Below are positions 53,880 through 55,473 of a stretch of 55,473 nt of DNA, one piece after another. The notes below the pieces were generated by a model, which was not told the origin of the DNA, did not search any database, and worked only from the letters and a program-made list of their open reading frames with translations. The translations under genes and the position numbers were made by a program. The first letter of the stretch is position 1, and each line of letters starts with the position of its first letter. This DNA comes from Myxococcota bacterium (GTDB taxonomy: Bacteria; Myxococcota_A; Polyangia; Fen-1088), in contig JAICYS010000007.1 of the NCBI GenBank assembly GCA_025934105.1, forward strand, positions 1 through 55,473, written 5' to 3'.

Positions 53880-55007
53880 ATGGCCACGCTGAGGACCCGG
53901 GGACCGCGGAACGCCCGCCGCGTGTACGTTCGTTATGAGTACGTGCGCGACGGCGTCCGCCAGCAGCTGGAGCGCAAGCTCGACGGCATCGCGAACCCGA
54001 GCAGCTACGAAGCGAAGCAGGAACTGGCCCGGATCGAACGTGAGGTTCAAGCCGGCCGCGACCCGTTCCCGCCCCCGGCGCCCGTGAAGGCGGTCGGCGC
54101 GCTGCTGGAGCAGTTCCGGGACGGCCTGACGAATCGATCCGCCGTCGATGACCGCTGCCGCATCAACCTGCACCTGCTGCCCCGCTGGAAGGACCACCAG
54201 CTGGACGCCGTCGCGCTGCCCGACGTGATGGACTGGATCGACGACCTGGCGGGCGGTGAACTCTCCGTTCAGACCCAGCGCCACCTGGTCAACCTGCTGT
54301 CGCGATTCTTCTCCTGGTGCATCCTGCGGGGCCTCGCGACCATCAACCCGGTGAAGATGATCCCGAACGGCGCGAAGCCAGCGCCGCGCGCGGTATCGGA
54401 CGGCCCGTGGCTGGAGGACGACAGCCTCGTCCCGAAGCTGATGACCACGCTCGGCGGCGACCTCGGCACGATGTTCTACCTGTGCAACAGGGCGGGGGTG
54501 CGGCTCGGCGAGGTGTGCGGGCTGCGGATGGGGGACCTGGAGTGGCTGAAAGACGGCACGATCCGCGTGGGTCACAGCTATGACGGCCCGCTGAAGGAGG
54601 ATCGGCGCGGGGTCGGCAAGGTGAAGTGGGTGCCGGCGCCGGACGACATCGAGGAGCACCTCGGGATGCACCTCAAGATCCGGAAGCTCCAGGGCGCCAA
54701 GGCCGACGACCTCGTCTTCGTCGCGCCGGTGCGCGAGAACGGGCGGCCGAGGGTGTCGAGCTGGCTCGGGTACAAGCGCGAGTACGTGGACGACCAGTGG
54801 CGGGAAGCGGCCAAGGCGTGCGGCGTGGCGCTGACCTGGTACGAAGCGACCCGCCACACCTTCGTCACCCGCGCGCTGAAGGCGGGCGTCACGCTGGACG
54901 AGGTCTCGGCGGCGGTCGGCCACTCGATGCCGAGCGTGACGAAGCGGCACTACGACCACTACGTCCGGAAGGAGTTCAGCCCGGCTTTGCGGCGCGGGCT
55001 CGGCTGA
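53880..55007 (+). CDS. int: Tyrosine-type site-specific integrase
   Basis: A 375-residue recombinase. The N-terminal 60 residues resemble an arm-binding domain (RTRGPRNARRVYVRYEYVRDG). The core-binding domain spans about 75-170, and the catalytic domain carries Arg in NRAGVRLGEVCGLRMGDL, Lys in GVGKVKWVP, YEATRHTFVTRAL with the second Arg, VGHSMP, and the nucleophile Tyr in KRHYDHYV. The His of the usual H-x-x-R box is replaced by Glu, a variation seen in many phage integrases. ATG 53880 follows GGAGG. The gene starts 121 bp from the tRNA and converges with the excisionase-like gene, overlapping it by 32 bases. Confidence 0.93.
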   Translation: MATLRTRGPRNARRVYVRYEYVRDGVRQQLERKLDGIANPSSYEAKQELARIEREVQAGRDPFPPPAPVKAVGALLEQFRDGLTNRSAVDDRCRINLHLLPRWKDHQLDAVALPDVMDWIDDLAGGELSVQTQRHLVNLLSRFFSWCILRGLATINPVKMIPNGAKPAPRAVSDGPWLEDDSLVPKLMTTLGGDLGTMFYLCNRAGVRLGEVCGLRMGDLEWLKDGTIRVGHSYDGPLKEDRRGVGKVKWVPAPDDIEEHLGMHLKIRKLQGAKADDLVFVAPVRENGRPRVSSWLGYKREYVDDQWREAAKACGVALTWYEATRHTFVTRALKAGVTLDEVSAAVGHSMPSVTKRHYDHYVRKEFSPALRRGLG

Positions 55008-55239
55008 CGAGGTCAGCGGGCCGGAAGCGAAGGCGCCGGCCCACCCGCACGACCGGCAGGCTGCCCCGCTGCGCGGCGCTGCGGACCGCCGTCGGCGTCA
55101 TGGCCAGCAGCTTGGCGGCCTCCTCGACGTCGACCAAGGCGTCCGGCGCGGGCGTGGCGGCGCGAGCCTCCAGCTCAGCGACGCGCGCCTCCAGCGCCTT
55201 CACCAGGGCGGGCAGGGCGGTCAACTCGTCGATCGTCAC
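54976..55239 (-). CDS. Excisionase-like helix-turn-helix protein
   Basis: An 87-residue product with an N-terminal helical coil (about residues 1-35) and a C-terminal MerR/excisionase-type winged helix: LVDVEEAAKLLAMTPTAVRSAAQRGSLPVVRVGRRLRFRPADL. This is the HTH_17 pattern of small excisionase or transcription regulators. It probably starts with GTG at 55239, six bases from the inverted 14-bp site. Its 3' end overlaps int by 32 bases, so the two are convergent; it may act as recombination directionality factor. Confidence 0.8.
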   Translation of the reverse strand: MTIDELTALPALVKALEARVAELEARAATPAPDALVDVEEAAKLLAMTPTAVRSAAQRGSLPVVRVGRRLRFRPADLVSRARAAKPG

Positions 55240-55399
55240 GATTCATTGATATCGAACCGCCCTCGCCGGGCTGCCGCGTCTGCTTCGCGTACTCCACCTC
55301 GGCCAGGTATCGGGCCAGCTCCACGACCAACCGGTCGATCGCGCTGTCGGGGATCGCGTCCGGGTCGATCGTGACGTTCTTGGTCGGCACGCTGGCCAT
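55175..55399 (-). CDS. Small unknown protein in the integrated element
   Basis: A 74-residue frame from ATG 55399. The first 45 residues look real (helical, with ELARYLAEVEYAKQTRQ), whereas the last part, RRVDRPARPGEGAGGARR, overlaps the excisionase-like gene in another frame. A stop may have been lost, or the genes overlap by 65 bases. Family unknown. Confidence 0.4.
   Translation of the reverse strand: MASVPTKNVTIDPDAIPDSAIDRLVVELARYLAEVEYAKQTRQPGEGGSISMNRDDRRVDRPARPGEGAGGARR
55244..55257 (-). promoter_or_regulatory. 14-bp site upstream of excisionase-like gene
   Basis: CATTGATATCGAAC is the exact reverse complement of the site before int (53852-53865). It lies a few bases before the GTG of the excisionase-like gene and inside the small unknown gene. 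Confidence 0.6.
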
Positions 55400-55473
55400 T
55401 TCATCGTGCCGCCCAGGGAAAGCTCAAGCTCGACCGGCGCGCTGGCGATGGCTGGGGCATGTCGAAAGTCGAG

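Larger units (their letters stand above)
53759..55473 (+). mobile_element. Left end of a tRNA-integrated element (partial)
   Basis: The region from the 3' end of tRNA-Arg to the window end carries a tyrosine integrase, a convergent excisionase-like gene and a small unknown gene. The arrangement is typical of integrative elements and prophages that enter tRNA 3' ends. The crossover sequence must lie in the tRNA, but the matching right copy is outside the window. No structural, conjugation or cargo genes are visible. Confidence 0.75.

Overview
The window is very G+C-rich DNA with dense, mostly short-spaced genes and many ATGA or GTGA start/stop overlaps. The gene content points to the phylum Myxococcota, most likely a soil or predatory member of the Polyangiales type. 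Pointers are a Hanks-type Ser/Thr kinase, a protein with the MXAN_5187 C-terminal domain, several surface lipoproteins with long Gly/Thr/Ser linkers, duplicated ExbB/ExbD-type motor genes and a KaiC/hybrid-kinase pair. This assignment is inference from gene content; no rRNA is present.

Layout. 1-9.2 kb is mostly housekeeping: the PepP tail, an outer-membrane barrel protein, a Ser/Thr kinase, rph-rdgB, a TerB-like protein, a GH6 glycosidase, a Na+/H+ antiporter with a LiaF-like partner, and TrmH. A 165-bp imperfect palindrome beside a histidine-kinase tail remnant lies in the 8.1-8.5 kb gap. 9.3-15.8 kb carries a class A penicillin-binding protein, a three-gene minus-strand run (MscS, plastocyanin-like protein, MXAN_5187-type protein) and queF. 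15.8-20.2 kb is a tightly overlapped operon of a 5'-nucleotidase, a lipoprotein resembling bacterial lipase N-terminal regions, and a FadL-type porin. 20.4-22.4 kb holds a DUF4142 protein and an ECF41 sigma factor operon with a recognisable self-controlled promoter.

22.5-35 kb is an accessory, surface-protein-rich stretch. It has an HxH lipoprotein, a PrcB-like Cys-rich lipoprotein, an ArsR/SRPBCC pair with an apparently leaderless promoter, a 1210-residue lipoprotein with 12 tandem repeats capped by a SUEL-type lectin domain, a frameshifted chimeric lipoprotein gene, and a CE1-type esterase lipoprotein. 35-40 kb has an ABC-2 exporter, a truncated hydrolase, an aldo/keto reductase and an S1-domain protein. 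39.9-43.9 kb is a five-gene operon of type VI secretion accessory genes (two DUF2169 proteins, a PAAR-like protein, a beta-helix protein) without core T6SS genes or an obvious toxin. 44-47.2 kb is a KaiC-like ATPase with a hybrid histidine kinase.

47.3-53.6 kb contains a cupin, a HEAT-repeat lipoprotein, a four-gene motor operon (two ExbB, two ExbD) closed by a good intrinsic terminator, and a divergent TPR-like protein. The window ends with tRNA-Arg(TCG) and, directly behind it, the left end of an integrated element: a tyrosine integrase, a convergent excisionase-like gene, and a perfect 14-bp sequence present in inverted orientation upstream of both. The element continues past the end of the window, so its cargo and right attachment site are not visible.
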